Assembly (NCBI RefSeq): GCF_018406645.1
Contig: NZ_AP024546.1
Coordinates: 2,852,001-2,916,000, forward strand
Origin: Lysobacter helvus
GTDB lineage: Bacteria > Pseudomonadota > Gammaproteobacteria > Xanthomonadales > Xanthomonadaceae
Reading direction: 5' to 3'
DNA length: 64,000 bases
How positions within the stretch are numbered: the first letter of the stretch is position 1; every line of letters starts with the position of its first letter. The notes beneath the pieces were generated by a model. The model ran no database searches. It was not told where the DNA came from and was given only the letters and a program-made list of their open reading frames with translations. The translations under genes and the position numbers were made by a program. Positions 53,386 to 62,421 of this stretch are shown here, piece by piece.

Positions 53386-54599
53386 TGAAGGCCCCCACGC
53401 CAGTGAAGTCGTCCGTGCAACGCGTTTCGCTCGTCCTGTGCTGCGTGATCGCGCTGGCCGGCTGTTCCACCGTCAAGGGTTGGTTCGGCGCCGGCAAGGA
53501 CGAGAAGAAAGCGCTCGAGCCCGCCGAGCTCACCGAGTTCACCCCGACCGCCACCGTCAAGAAGCTGTGGTCGGCGAAGGCCGGCGGCGGCGAAGGCGCG
53601 ATCGGCGTGCGCCAGGGTCCGTCGGTCGCCGACGGCAAGGTGTTCATGGCCGCGGTCGAAGGCGGCGTGCGCGCGGTGGACCTGCAGACGGGCGCCGAAG
53701 CCTGGAAGTGGGATCCCAAGCGCGAGAAGGGCAAGGAAAAACTGCGCCTGTCCGGCGGTCCCGGCGCGGGCAACGGCCTGGTCGTGGTTGGCGGCCTGGA
53801 CGGCGAAGTGATCGCGCTCGACGAGAGCACCGGCGCCGAGAAGTGGCACGCCCGCGTGGGCAACGAAGTCATCGCCGCGCCCGTCATCGGCGAAGGCCTG
53901 GTGTTCGTGCGCGCCAACGACGGCGTGGTCACCGCGTTCGATGCCGCCTCCGGCGAGCGTCGCTGGTTCTGGCAGCGCGAACTGCCCGCGCTCACCGTGC
54001 GCGGCAACGATTCGGTCGCGCTCGGCCCGGGCTTCGTGTTCGTCGGCAACGACGACGGCTCGGTCACCGCGCTGTCGTCCACCGACGGCCGCCTGCTGTG
54101 GGAACAGTCCGTCGCCCAGGCCGAAGGCCGCAGCGAACTGGACCGCATGTCCGACATCGACGGCACGCCCGTGATCGACGGCACCACGCTGTACGCCACC
54201 AGCTTCAAGAAGCAGACCATGGCGATCGACGGCCCCAGCGGCCGCCCGATCTGGCAGCGCGACAACGGCGGCGCCGGCCGCGTGGGAAACGGCAGCGACC
54301 GCGTGGTCGTCGCCGATCCCGCCGGCGCGGTGTGGGCCATCGACAAGGCCACCGGCGGTTCGTTGTGGCAGCAGCCCGCGCTCGCGCGCCGCAACCTCGC
54401 GGGTGTGGCGGTGCAGGGCGATTACGCCGTGGTCGCCGACTACGACGGGTACGTGCACTGGCTGCGCCTGGACACCGGCGCGTTCGCCGCGCGTTCGCGC
54501 GTCGGCGGCGATCCCGTGCGCGCCACCCCCGTCGTGGCCGACGGCGTGCTGCTCGTCCAGAACATCGACGGCGAAGTCACCGCGTTCCGCATCCAGTAA
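53385..54599 (+). CDS. bamB: outer membrane protein assembly factor BamB
   Basis: Protein of 404 residues. Lipoprotein signal (LVLCCVIALAGC), then an eight-bladed beta-propeller of PQQ-like repeats, such as GGVRAVDLQTGAEAWKWD, GEVIALDESTGAEKWHARVG, GVVTAFDAASGERRWFWQRE and GYVHWLRLDTGAFAARSRVG. It is a periplasmic lipoprotein of the BAM complex. Its order yfgM-bamB-der is the conserved one. Confidence 0.95.
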   Translation: MKAPTPVKSSVQRVSLVLCCVIALAGCSTVKGWFGAGKDEKKALEPAELTEFTPTATVKKLWSAKAGGGEGAIGVRQGPSVADGKVFMAAVEGGVRAVDLQTGAEAWKWDPKREKGKEKLRLSGGPGAGNGLVVVGGLDGEVIALDESTGAEKWHARVGNEVIAAPVIGEGLVFVRANDGVVTAFDAASGERRWFWQRELPALTVRGNDSVALGPGFVFVGNDDGSVTALSSTDGRLLWEQSVAQAEGRSELDRMSDIDGTPVIDGTTLYATSFKKQTMAIDGPSGRPIWQRDNGGAGRVGNGSDRVVVADPAGAVWAIDKATGGSLWQQPALARRNLAGVAVQGDYAVVADYDGYVHWLRLDTGAFAARSRVGGDPVRATPVVADGVLLVQNIDGEVTAFRIQ

Positions 54600-54656
54600 C
54601 ACGGTCCGCGTCCGCGCGGACTTCGCTCCATTCCGCTCGGTCAACCCGGATCTTCC

Positions 54657-56057
54657 ATGCTGCCCCTCGTCGCCCTCGTCGGTCGTCCCAATGTCGGGAA
54701 ATCGACGCTCTTCAACGTCCTGACGCGTTCGCGCGACGCCCTCGTCCACGACGAGCCCGGCGTCACGCGCGACCGCAACTACGGCGTGTGCCGCCTCGAT
54801 CCCGAGCGCCCCTTCGTGCTCGTGGACACCGGCGGCATCGCGGGCAGCGAAGAAGGCCTGGCCGGCGCCACCGCGCGCCAGTCGCGCGCGGCGGCCGAAG
54901 AAGCGGATCTCATCCTGTTCGTCGTCGACGGCCGCGAAGGCGCCTCGGCGATCGACGACGAAATCCTGTCGTGGCTGCGCAAGGTCGACACGCCGACGTT
55001 CCTCGTCGTCAACAAGGTCGATGGCCTCGACGCACAGGCCGCGCTCGCCGAGTTCGCGCGCTACGGCATCAAGGAAGTGCTGGGCGTGTCGTCCGCGCAC
55101 AAGCAGGGCCTCGATGCGTTGATGGCGCGCACGATGGCCGTGCTGCCGCGCGACGGCGACACCGAAATCCTCGACAACGATCCCGAGCGCGTGCGCATCG
55201 CGTTCGTCGGCCGCCCCAACGTCGGCAAGTCCACGCTGGTCAACCGCATCCTGGGCGAGGAACGCATGATCGCGTCGGACGTGCCGGGCACCACGCGCGA
55301 TTCGATCGCGGTGGACCTGGAGCGCGACGGCCGCAAGTACCGCCTCATCGACACCGCCGGCCTGCGTCGCAAGGGCCGCGTGGAAGACGCGGTGGAGAAG
55401 TTCTCCATCGTCAAGACGCTCGGCGCGATCGAACAGTGCCAGGTCGCCGTGATCATGCTCGACGCGGTGGAAGGCGTGACCGACCAGGACGCCAGCGTGC
55501 TCGGCGCCGTGCTCGATGCGGGCCGCGCGCTCGTCGTCGGCGTGAACAAGTGGGACGGCCTCACCGACTACCAGCGCGAACAGAACGAACAACTGCTCTC
55601 GCGCAAGCTCGCGTTCGTCGACTGGGCCGAAGCGGTGCGCATCTCCGCGCTGCACGGCTCGGGCATGCGCGAACTGTTCAAGGCGATCCATCGCGCGCAT
55701 TCGTCGGCGACGCGCCAGTTCACCACCGCCGAGACCACGAAGGCGCTGGAAATCGCCTACGAAACCAATCCGCCGCCCGTCGTGCGCGGCCACGTCGCCA
55801 AGCTGCGCTACGCGCATCCGGGCGGCGACAACCCGCCGACCTTCATCGTGCACGGATCGCGCCTGCGCACGCTGTCGGACAGCTACCGGCGCTACCTCGA
55901 GAACTTCTTCCGCAAGCGCTTCAAGCTCGTCGGCACGCCGGTGCGCTTCCTCTTCAAGGAAGGCGAGAACCCGTACAAGGACAAGCCGAAGAACCCGCTC
56001 ACCGCGCGCCAGGTCGCGAAGAAGCGGCGCCTGATGAAGCACGTCAAGGGCAAGTGA
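54657..56057 (+). CDS. der: ribosome biogenesis GTPase Der (EngA)
   Basis: Protein of 466 residues with two G-domains in tandem: [18 protein letters not shown] and NKVD in the first; [18 protein letters not shown] and NKWD in the second. A KH-like domain follows ([20 protein letters not shown]). It assists 50S subunit assembly. The end is Lys/Arg-rich. Confidence 0.98.
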   Translation: MLPLVALVGRPNVGKSTLFNVLTRSRDALVHDEPGVTRDRNYGVCRLDPERPFVLVDTGGIAGSEEGLAGATARQSRAAAEEADLILFVVDGREGASAIDDEILSWLRKVDTPTFLVVNKVDGLDAQAALAEFARYGIKEVLGVSSAHKQGLDALMARTMAVLPRDGDTEILDNDPERVRIAFVGRPNVGKSTLVNRILGEERMIASDVPGTTRDSIAVDLERDGRKYRLIDTAGLRRKGRVEDAVEKFSIVKTLGAIEQCQVAVIMLDAVEGVTDQDASVLGAVLDAGRALVVGVNKWDGLTDYQREQNEQLLSRKLAFVDWAEAVRISALHGSGMRELFKAIHRAHSSATRQFTTAETTKALEIAYETNPPPVVRGHVAKLRYAHPGGDNPPTFIVHGSRLRTLSDSYRRYLENFFRKRFKLVGTPVRFLFKEGENPYKDKPKNPLTARQVAKKRRLMKHVKGK

Positions 56058-56058
56058 G

Positions 56059-56643
56059 ATGACGGCCGCGCCGCGCGCGACCGGCGTGACGCTCGGCGTG
56101 CTCGCCGGCGGTCGGGGGTCGCGGCTGGGCGGGATCGACAAGGCGTGGATCGTGCGCGACGGGATGTCGCAGGTGGCGCGCCTCGTGCAGCGGTTCGAAC
56201 GCGAAGTCGATGCGGTGCTGGTGAGTGCCAATCGCGATCTCGTCCGTTACGAACACGCCGGCCTGCGCGTCGTCCCTGACCGCATCGCCGACCTCGGCCC
56301 GCTCGGTGGCCTCGACGCACTCGCGTCCGCCTGCGATACGCCGTGGTTGCTCACGCTGCCGGTCGACCTGGTCTTCGTCAACGACTGCCTGCTGCCGACG
56401 CTCGCGTCGGCGGGCGGGCAGGGCGCGTCCATCGAGGACGACGACGGGCCGCAACCGCTGGTCGCGCTCTGGCACGTGCCCGCGCTCCGCGATGCACTCA
56501 TCGATGCGTTGGCGAGCACCGATCATTCCGTGCACGCCGTGCAATCCACCCTCGCAATGCCACGCCTCCGCTTGAACGGCGTGCGCCTGGGCAACCTCAA
56601 CACGCCGGCGGACCTCGCCGCCGTCCACGCTTCGATCGGATGA
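56059..56643 (+). CDS. mobA: molybdenum cofactor guanylyltransferase
   Basis: Protein of 194 residues. LAGGRGSRLGGIDKAWIV is the MobA nucleotide-binding motif; the Lys-rich signature has Ile-Asp-Lys where many have GxDK. VVPDRIADLGPLGGLDALAS and LPVDLVFVND follow. It joins GMP to molybdopterin. It begins 2 bases after der and its stop overlaps the moeA start (ATGA). Confidence 0.93.
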   Translation: MTAAPRATGVTLGVLAGGRGSRLGGIDKAWIVRDGMSQVARLVQRFEREVDAVLVSANRDLVRYEHAGLRVVPDRIADLGPLGGLDALASACDTPWLLTLPVDLVFVNDCLLPTLASAGGQGASIEDDDGPQPLVALWHVPALRDALIDALASTDHSVHAVQSTLAMPRLRLNGVRLGNLNTPADLAAVHASIG

Positions 56644-57866
56644 CCATGCGCGACGACGTTCCGATGCAACTGGCGTTCGACGATGCGCAGGCAATCGTCG
56701 ATCGCGTCGCGGCGCAACACCGCATGCCGGTCGAACGCCTCGCGCTCGCGCGCACGCATGGCCGCATCCTTGCCGAAGATGTCATCGCCGCGATTCCGTC
56801 GCCGCCGTTCGACAACAGCGCGATGGACGGTTTCGCCGTGCGCCACGCGGACCTCGCGGGGCAGGGGGACACGACGCTGCCACTGGCGGGCGAACAATTC
56901 GCCGGCCTCGCGCGCGACCTCGTCCTCGCGCAGGGCACCTGCATCCGCATCACCACCGGCGCGCCGATGCCGACCGGCGCCGACACCGTGGTCATCCGCG
57001 AAGTCGTGCGCGACGAGGGCGATCGCATCGTCGTTCCCGCGGGCATCGTCGCCGGCGCCAACGTCCGCCACGCCGGCGAAGACGTGCGCATCGGCGATAC
57101 CGTGCTCGACGCCGGCTGCGTGCTCACGCCCGCGCGCGTCGCCACCGCGGCCTCGCTCGGCGTCGATCAACTGTCCGTGTTCGCGCGCCCGACGGTCGCG
57201 GTGTTCACCACCGGCGACGAACTCGTCCCGCCCGGCATGCCGCTCGCGCCCGGCCAGATCCACGACAGCAACCGCGAACTGCTGATGGGCCTGCTGCGCG
57301 CCGACGGCCTCGAACCCACCGCCTGGCCCGCCTTGCCCGACAACCCGGAGCGCGTCGAATCCGTGCTGCGCGACGCCGCGTCGAGCTTCGACCTGGTGAT
57401 CACCTGCGGCGGCGTCTCCGTCGGCGAGAAGGACCACGTGCCCGCGATGCTCGTCGCGCACGGCGAGATCCATTTCTGGAAGGTGCGCATGAAGCCCGGC
57501 ATGCCGCTGCTGTTCGGCACGCTCGATCGCGCGCGGTTCCTCGGATTGCCGGGCAATCCCGTCTCCGTGTTCGCCACCTACGCCACGCTCGGCCGCCGCC
57601 TGCTCGACGGCCTGCAGGGCCGCACCCAACCGCGCCGCGCCTTCCGCGCGCAACTCGCCGCGCCGATCGACAAGCCGCACGCGCGCCGCGAATTCCTCCG
57701 TGGCCGCCTTGACGCGGGCGCCGACGGCGTCCTGCGCGCCTGGCCCGACGCCGCCACCGGCTCCCACCGCCTGCATGCGGCGGCCCGCGCCGACGCGTTG
57801 ATCGTGGTCCCGGAAGGCCCGCAACAGCTTCCTGCCGGCACCGTCGTCGACGTGCTGCCGTATTGA
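56640..57866 (+). CDS. moeA: molybdopterin molybdenumtransferase
   Basis: Protein of 408 residues: SPPFDNSAMDGFAVR, RITTGAPMPTGADTVV, FTTGDELVPPG, ITCGGVSVGEKDHV, GMPLLFG and LPGNPVSVFATYATLG. It inserts molybdate into adenylylated molybdopterin. The start may be 56640 or the ATG at 56646. It overlaps mobA (ATGA). Confidence 0.96.
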   Translation: MTMRDDVPMQLAFDDAQAIVDRVAAQHRMPVERLALARTHGRILAEDVIAAIPSPPFDNSAMDGFAVRHADLAGQGDTTLPLAGEQFAGLARDLVLAQGTCIRITTGAPMPTGADTVVIREVVRDEGDRIVVPAGIVAGANVRHAGEDVRIGDTVLDAGCVLTPARVATAASLGVDQLSVFARPTVAVFTTGDELVPPGMPLAPGQIHDSNRELLMGLLRADGLEPTAWPALPDNPERVESVLRDAASSFDLVITCGGVSVGEKDHVPAMLVAHGEIHFWKVRMKPGMPLLFGTLDRARFLGLPGNPVSVFATYATLGRRLLDGLQGRTQPRRAFRAQLAAPIDKPHARREFLRGRLDAGADGVLRAWPDAATGSHRLHAAARADALIVVPEGPQQLPAGTVVDVLPY

Positions 57867-57877
57867 CGCAACGAGCG

Positions 57878-57883
57878 GATAAT
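57878..57883 (+). promoter_or_regulatory. -10-like element (GATAAT) 6 nt before the MoeB-like start
   Basis: GATAAT is followed by CGCGCC and then ATG 57890. No Shine-Dalgarno sequence. TTGACG lies 9 bases upstream, too near for a normal -35 box. Confidence 0.4.
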
Positions 57884-57889
57884 CGCGCC

Positions 57890-59017
57890 ATGTCCCTGCA
57901 TGTCCTTTCGCCCCGCCAGGCCCGCGAGCGCCAGCAGGGCGGTGCGATCCTCGTCGATGTCCGCGACGCGCACGAACGCGCGCTCGGCACTGCGCAGGGC
58001 GCGCGCGGCATCGACCGCGCCACGCTCGAAGCCGATCCCGCCGCGTACCTGCCGGACCGCGAGGCCGAGATCCTGCTGATCTGCCAGAGCGGCCGGCGTT
58101 CGCAGTTCGCCGCCGAAGCCCTGATCGCAAAGGGCTATCGCCACATCGCGTCCGTCGACGGCGGCACGCAGGCGTGGTCGCTCGCCGGCCTGCCGATGGA
58201 CATGCCGCAACTCGACGACGATTTCAGCGAACGCTATTCGCGACACCTGCGCCTGCCGGAAATCGGGCTCGCGGGACAGAAGCGCCTGGAAGCCGCAACG
58301 GTGCTCGTCATCGGCGCCGGCGGCCTCGGTTCGCCCGTCGCGTATTACCTCGCGGCCGCGGGCGTCGGCACGTTGCGCATCGCCGACGACGACGTGGTCG
58401 ATCGCAGCAACCTGCAGCGCCAGATCCTGCACACCGATGCGCGCATCGGCGTTGCGAAGGTCGAATCGGCGCGCGACACGCTGTCCGCGCTCAACCCGCG
58501 CACGCGCATCGAAGCGATCGCCGAACGCGTGACGTCGGCCAACGTGGAAGCGCTGCTGCAAGGCGTGGACGTCGTGGTCGACGGCGCCGACAACTTCCCC
58601 GTGCGCTACCTGCTCAACGATGCGTGCGTGAAGCTGGCCAAGCCGCTGGTGTACGGCGCGGTGCATCGCTTCGAAGGGCAGGCGAGCGTGTTCGATGCCG
58701 GCCGCCATCGCGGCGTGGCGCCGTGCTATCGCTGCCTGTTCCCGGAACCGCCGCCGCCCGAAGCCGCGCCCAATTGCGCCGAGGCCGGCGTGCTCGGCGT
58801 GGTGCCCGGGATCGTGGGCCTGCTGCAGGCCACCGAAGTCCTCAAGCTGCTGCTCGGGATCGGCCAGCCGCTCACGGGCCGGCTGCTGCACATCGACGCG
58901 CTGGGCCTGCAATTTCGCGAGACGCGGCTCGCGCCGGACCCGGATTGTCCCGTGTGTCCTGCCGGGCGTGATTTTCCCGGTTACATCGACTATGCGAGGT
59001 TTTGCGCCGGGGGCTGA
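57890..59017 (+). CDS. moeB: rhodanese-MoeB/ThiF adenylyltransferase fusion
   Basis: Protein of 375 residues. A rhodanese domain (1-~105) with active-site Cys65 (CQSGRRS) precedes the adenylation domain (IGAGGLGSPVAYYLAAAGVG, residues 142-148 the P-loop-like motif). Zinc ligands are CYRC (279, 282) and CPVC (353, 356). Cys296 (PNCAEAGVLG) is the conserved cysteine of the family. It would activate the MoaD C-terminus (or ThiS) and donate sulfur from the rhodanese. In MOCS3/MoeZ the rhodanese is at the C-terminus; here the order is reversed. Confidence 0.93.
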   Translation: MSLHVLSPRQARERQQGGAILVDVRDAHERALGTAQGARGIDRATLEADPAAYLPDREAEILLICQSGRRSQFAAEALIAKGYRHIASVDGGTQAWSLAGLPMDMPQLDDDFSERYSRHLRLPEIGLAGQKRLEAATVLVIGAGGLGSPVAYYLAAAGVGTLRIADDDVVDRSNLQRQILHTDARIGVAKVESARDTLSALNPRTRIEAIAERVTSANVEALLQGVDVVVDGADNFPVRYLLNDACVKLAKPLVYGAVHRFEGQASVFDAGRHRGVAPCYRCLFPEPPPPEAAPNCAEAGVLGVVPGIVGLLQATEVLKLLLGIGQPLTGRLLHIDALGLQFRETRLAPDPDCPVCPAGRDFPGYIDYARFCAGG

Positions 59018-59051
59018 CCCGCTCGGGCCCCCGCAAGGACACGGGGACCCC

Positions 59052-60071
59052 ATGGACGCACGCCGCCGATCGCTTCCCTTCGCCGCCCTGACGTTGCTCG
59101 CGCTCGCCTTCGCCGGCCATGCGCGGGCAGGGGAGCCTTGCCCGCTCAACGCACCGCTGCCCACCACGTGGGGCCAGCGCATCGCGTCGGTCGCCTGCGC
59201 CGAGCATCGCCTGTGGTATTCGCCGTTCCTCGACGAGCGCGGACGCCTGGCGAGCACCACCGTCGCGGAAGCCGAAAACGTGCGGCTGCAGGACCGAACC
59301 ACGCCCGCGTGGCGCCGCGTCGTCGACTACTGGCGCGCGACCGGCTTGCTCTCGCAGATGTCCTCGCATCCCGGTGCGAACGAATGCGGCACGTCGGCGC
59401 TGGACAGCCTGTACGGCAGCGCGATCTGCCGCGCGTTCGTGATCGACACGCCGTGGTCGGCGGTGTTCGTCACCTTCGTCGAGATGCGCGCGAGCGTGCC
59501 GGGGTTCCAGGCTTCGGCGAGCCACGTCGATTACGTGCGCCAGGCCCTGCGCGGTGATCCCGCAGGGCCGTACCGCTTCGCCGATCCGGATGCGGAAACG
59601 CCCGCGATGGGCGACCTGCTGTGCTTCACCCGCGGCCTGACCGTGCCGTTGGGGTCCGCGAATTTCCGCGCCACGCTCGCCCGCGACGGCAGCGGCATGG
59701 CGATGCATTGCGACATCGTCGTGGAATCCGATCCTGCGGGCGGCACGCTCTACACCATCGGCGGCAACGTGCTGCAGGGCGTCACGATGCGCACGTTGCG
59801 GCTCAACCGCGAAGGGCGCGTGTGGGGCTTGCCGCGCAAGACCGCCACCCCGGTCGCGTGTCGCCCGGGCGCGGACGAGGCCTGCAGTTTCGATCGCCAG
59901 GATTGGGTGGCGTTGCTCAAGCTCCAGGTCACGGCGCCGCTGCCGCCGCCGATGGCACCGCCATCGCCCGCGTGCTGCACGCTGTGCGCATTGCCCATGC
60001 CGCCGGGGATGCAGCGTTGCCCTGCACCGTCGGCCGCGCCCTTGCAGGTGCAGCCACCGGCCACGCCCTGA
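59052..60071 (+). CDS. exported DUF2272-like protein
   Basis: Protein of 339 residues. Signal peptide (RRRSLPFAALTLLALAFAGHARA, cleaved near ARA-GEP). The core has AWRRVVDYWRATGLLSQM, DTPWSAVFVTFVEMRASVPG, GDLLCFTRG, and AMHCDIVVESDPAGGTLYTI with IGGNVLQGVTM, which match DUF2272, a papain-like (NlpC/P60-related) fold. Cys in GANECGTSAL and His in AMHCDIV could be active residues. The last ~40 residues are Pro/Ala-rich with several cysteines (ACCTLCALP, QRCPAP). It may act on the cell wall or on prey; that is inference. GGGGA precedes the ATG. Confidence 0.8.
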   Translation: MDARRRSLPFAALTLLALAFAGHARAGEPCPLNAPLPTTWGQRIASVACAEHRLWYSPFLDERGRLASTTVAEAENVRLQDRTTPAWRRVVDYWRATGLLSQMSSHPGANECGTSALDSLYGSAICRAFVIDTPWSAVFVTFVEMRASVPGFQASASHVDYVRQALRGDPAGPYRFADPDAETPAMGDLLCFTRGLTVPLGSANFRATLARDGSGMAMHCDIVVESDPAGGTLYTIGGNVLQGVTMRTLRLNREGRVWGLPRKTATPVACRPGADEACSFDRQDWVALLKLQVTAPLPPPMAPPSPACCTLCALPMPPGMQRCPAPSAAPLQVQPPATP

Positions 60072-60077
60072 CGCGCG

Positions 60078-60281
60078 TCAGTTCGGTTGCGGTGCGGCTT
60101 CGTTCCGGCGTCGCGGACGCGAGCGCTGGTCCATCTGCACGCCGAGCAGCGTGTTGCAGTGGATGCACGAGAACGTGAGGCAGCGCCCCTTGGATTCTTC
60201 GTCGACTGTCGCGACCGCCGATTCGATGCGCACGTGCAACACGCGGTTGTTGCACTTCGGACATTCGGCCAGGTTGATCAT
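60078..60281 (-). CDS. small zinc-ribbon protein
   Basis: Protein of 67 residues with two knuckles, CPKCNNRVLHV and CIHCNTLLGV, about 30 residues apart, which fits a zinc ribbon. The end is basic (QRSRPRRRNEA). GAGGA lies 7 bases before the ATG. Possibly RNA- or protein-binding. Unrecognised family. Confidence 0.7.
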   Translation of the reverse strand: MINLAECPKCNNRVLHVRIESAVATVDEESKGRCLTFSCIHCNTLLGVQMDQRSRPRRRNEAAPQPN

Positions 60282-60300
60282 GCGGCGTCCTCGGAAACGA

Positions 60301-61086
60301 TCAGGGTGACGAAACGAAGTTCGATATCGCCTTCGCGTAGGCCGGATCGTTCGCGACCGAGGAATGATCGGCGTGCGGAAGGTCCAGCACCTGCGGGGGT
60401 TTCGGCAACGCGGCGAGCAGGCGATCGGTGCTCGCGGGCGGCACCACGTCGTCGCGGCCCGCGCGCACCACGAGCAACGGCCCGTTGTATTTGGCGAGGT
60501 ACGCGGCTTCGTCGTAGCGGTCCTGCAGCAGCCAGCGCACCGGCAACCACGGGTAATGCGACTGCGCGACGTTGGCCATGCTGTCGAACGGCGTGACGAG
60601 CACCAGCTTCGCCACCGGGCGCTTCGACGCGACGTAGCTTGCCACCGCGCTGCCCAGGCTGCGGCCGATCACCACGATGCGCGCACCCGGCTGGCGCGCC
60701 TGCACCTGGTCGAACACGTACAGCGCGTCCTCGAGGATGTCCGCTTCCGTCGGCGTGCCTTCGCTCGCGCCGTAGCCGCGATAGGGCACCAGGTAGATGC
60801 TGCTGTGCGGGAACCAGCGCCCGAACTGCTGGCGCCGGTCTTCGATGCGCTCGGCGTTGCCGCCGAAATACACCACCGCGCCGGGCTGCCCGATGTTCAC
60901 CAGCCAGCCGTTGAGCATCACGCCGTTGCGCGCGATGCCGAAGTCGGTCTGCTTGACGTCCGCGCGCGTGTCCTGCGGCAGGTACAACAGGTCGCGCTGC
61001 TTGGCGTACATCCACCCGCACATGCCGGCGTAGGCGAGGACGGGCAGGGCGGCCAGGGCGGCGGCGAGGGTCTTCTTGCGATTCAT
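60301..61086 (-). CDS. alpha/beta-hydrolase (Bem46-like), membrane-anchored or exported
   Basis: Protein of 261 residues. N-terminal hydrophobic segment (LAAALAALPVLAYAGMCGWM) may be an anchor. Then VVYFGGNAE (oxyanion), YRGYGASEGTPTE, VVIGRSLGSAVASYVAS with Ser143, Asp in RAGRDDVVPP and His in PHADHSSVA. This is the Bem46/ABHD13 type. It starts by overlapping the DUF1244 stop (ATGA), with AAGGA upstream. Substrate unknown. Confidence 0.88.
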   Translation of the reverse strand: MNRKKTLAAALAALPVLAYAGMCGWMYAKQRDLLYLPQDTRADVKQTDFGIARNGVMLNGWLVNIGQPGAVVYFGGNAERIEDRRQQFGRWFPHSSIYLVPYRGYGASEGTPTEADILEDALYVFDQVQARQPGARIVVIGRSLGSAVASYVASKRPVAKLVLVTPFDSMANVAQSHYPWLPVRWLLQDRYDEAAYLAKYNGPLLVVRAGRDDVVPPASTDRLLAALPKPPQVLDLPHADHSSVANDPAYAKAISNFVSSP

Positions 61087-61394
61087 CGGCCGGCATCCTT
61101 GCGCTGGGCGGCATCGAAGGCCGCGAGTTGTTCCGGGGTCGCTTCGCGCTGGTGCCTGCGCTTCCAGTCGGCGAAGGGTTCGCCGTAGACCGACTCGCGC
61201 GCTTCGTCCTTCGTCATCGCGATGCCGCGCGCCTCGGCGGCTTCGCGGTACCAGTCGGCGAGGCAGTTGCGGCAGAAGCCGGCGAGGATCATCAGGTCGA
61301 TGTTCTGCACGTCCGCGCGCTCGCGCACGAGGTGGTCGCGCAGGCGGCGGAAGGCCGCGGCCTCGATCTGCGTGGTTTCGAAATCGGCGTCCAT
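61083..61394 (-). CDS. DUF1244 family protein
   Basis: Protein of 103 residues: AAAFRRLRDHLVRERADVQN, LMILAGFCRNCLADWYREAA, then SVYGEPFADWKRRHQ. This is the helical DUF1244 family, with CRNC a possible metal or redox site. Function unknown. It is followed by the hydrolase in an overlapping pair and is divergent from folD. Confidence 0.9.
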   Translation of the reverse strand: MDADFETTQIEAAAFRRLRDHLVRERADVQNIDLMILAGFCRNCLADWYREAAEARGIAMTKDEARESVYGEPFADWKRRHQREATPEQLAAFDAAQRKDAGR

Positions 61395-61451
61395 GGCGTC
61401 CGCGCGTGTCCTGTTCCTGGCATAACGGCTCGCGAGGCTACAACGGGCCGG

Positions 61452-61457
61452 CATAAT
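61452..61457 (+). promoter_or_regulatory. -10-like element (CATAAT) for folD
   Basis: CATAAT lies 38 bases before the folD ATG, so this would give a short normal leader. -35 box unclear. Confidence 0.4.
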
Positions 61458-61495
61458 GCGCAGCCCGACTGCATCACAGGCCCGGTGGCCTCCGG

Positions 61496-62383
61496 ATGAC
61501 GAACGCCTCGACCCCGCCTCCCGCCCGCATCCTCGATGGCAAGCGCATCTCCGAGGACCTCCTCGATTCGCTCGCCCTGCGGGTCCGCGCGCGCATCGCG
61601 CAGGGCAAGCCCGCGCCCGGGCTGGCCGTGGTGCTGGTCGGCAACGACCCGGCCTCGTCGGTCTACGTGCGCAACAAGCGCCGCGCCGCGCAGAAGGTGG
61701 GCATCCGGGCGATCGACTACGACCTGCCCGAATCCACGACCGACGCCGAGCTGCTGGCCCTGGTCGACCGCCTCAACGCCGACCCGGACGTCCACGGCAT
61801 CCTGGTCCAGCTCCCGCTGCCCGACCGCCGCGACGCCACCCAGCTGATCCACCGCATCGACCCGCGCAAGGACGTCGACGGCTTCCACCCGGAGAACGTG
61901 GGCCACCTGGCGCTGCGCCAGTTCGGCCTGCGCCCGTGCACGCCGCGCGGCATCACCACGCTGCTGGCCTACACCGACCGCCCGGTGCGCGGCGCCAGCG
62001 CGACCATCGTGGGCGTGTCCAACCACGTCGGCCGCCCGATGGCGCTGGAACTGCTGATCGCCGGCTGCACGGTCACCAGCTGCCACAAGTTCACCCCGCC
62101 GGCGGTGCTGGAGGCCTCCGTGCGCGGCGCCGACATCCTGGTCGTGGCCGTGGGCCGCCCGGGTCTGGTGCCCGGTGAATGGGTCAAACCCGGCGCGGTC
62201 GTGATCGACGTGGGCATCAACCGCCTCGACGACGGCCGCCTGGTGGGCGACGTGGGCTTCGACGCGGCCGCGCAGCGCGCCAGCTGGATCACGCCCGTCC
62301 CCGGCGGCGTGGGCCCGATGACGGTGGCCACCCTCATGCAGAACACTCTGGAGGCGGCAGAGGCATCGGACGGCGCCGCTTAA
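61496..62383 (+). CDS. folD: bifunctional methylenetetrahydrofolate dehydrogenase/cyclohydrolase
   Basis: Protein of 295 residues: [20 protein letters not shown] with the active Lys, [46 protein letters not shown] for NADP binding and [16 protein letters not shown]. In many FolD proteins VGRSxxVG is found; here Arg is Val. It interconverts one-carbon folates for purine and Met synthesis. Confidence 0.97.
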   Translation: MTNASTPPPARILDGKRISEDLLDSLALRVRARIAQGKPAPGLAVVLVGNDPASSVYVRNKRRAAQKVGIRAIDYDLPESTTDAELLALVDRLNADPDVHGILVQLPLPDRRDATQLIHRIDPRKDVDGFHPENVGHLALRQFGLRPCTPRGITTLLAYTDRPVRGASATIVGVSNHVGRPMALELLIAGCTVTSCHKFTPPAVLEASVRGADILVVAVGRPGLVPGEWVKPGAVVIDVGINRLDDGRLVGDVGFDAAAQRASWITPVPGGVGPMTVATLMQNTLEAAEASDGAA

Positions 62384-62387
62384 GAGG

Positions 62388-62393
62388 TAGAAT
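62388..62393 (+). promoter_or_regulatory. -10 element (TAGAAT) for guaB
   Basis: TAGAAT directly after folD, 28 bases before the guaB ATG; transcription would give a leader of about 20 bases that includes GGGGGG as ribosome-binding site. Confidence 0.45.
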
Positions 62394-62421
62394 GCCGCGC
62401 TTCCCGCACTCGGGGGGCTCC

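Noticed and set aside
53274-56231. 985-codon open frame on the minus strand opposite bamB and der
   Set aside because: Shadow of two conserved genes; no domain seen.
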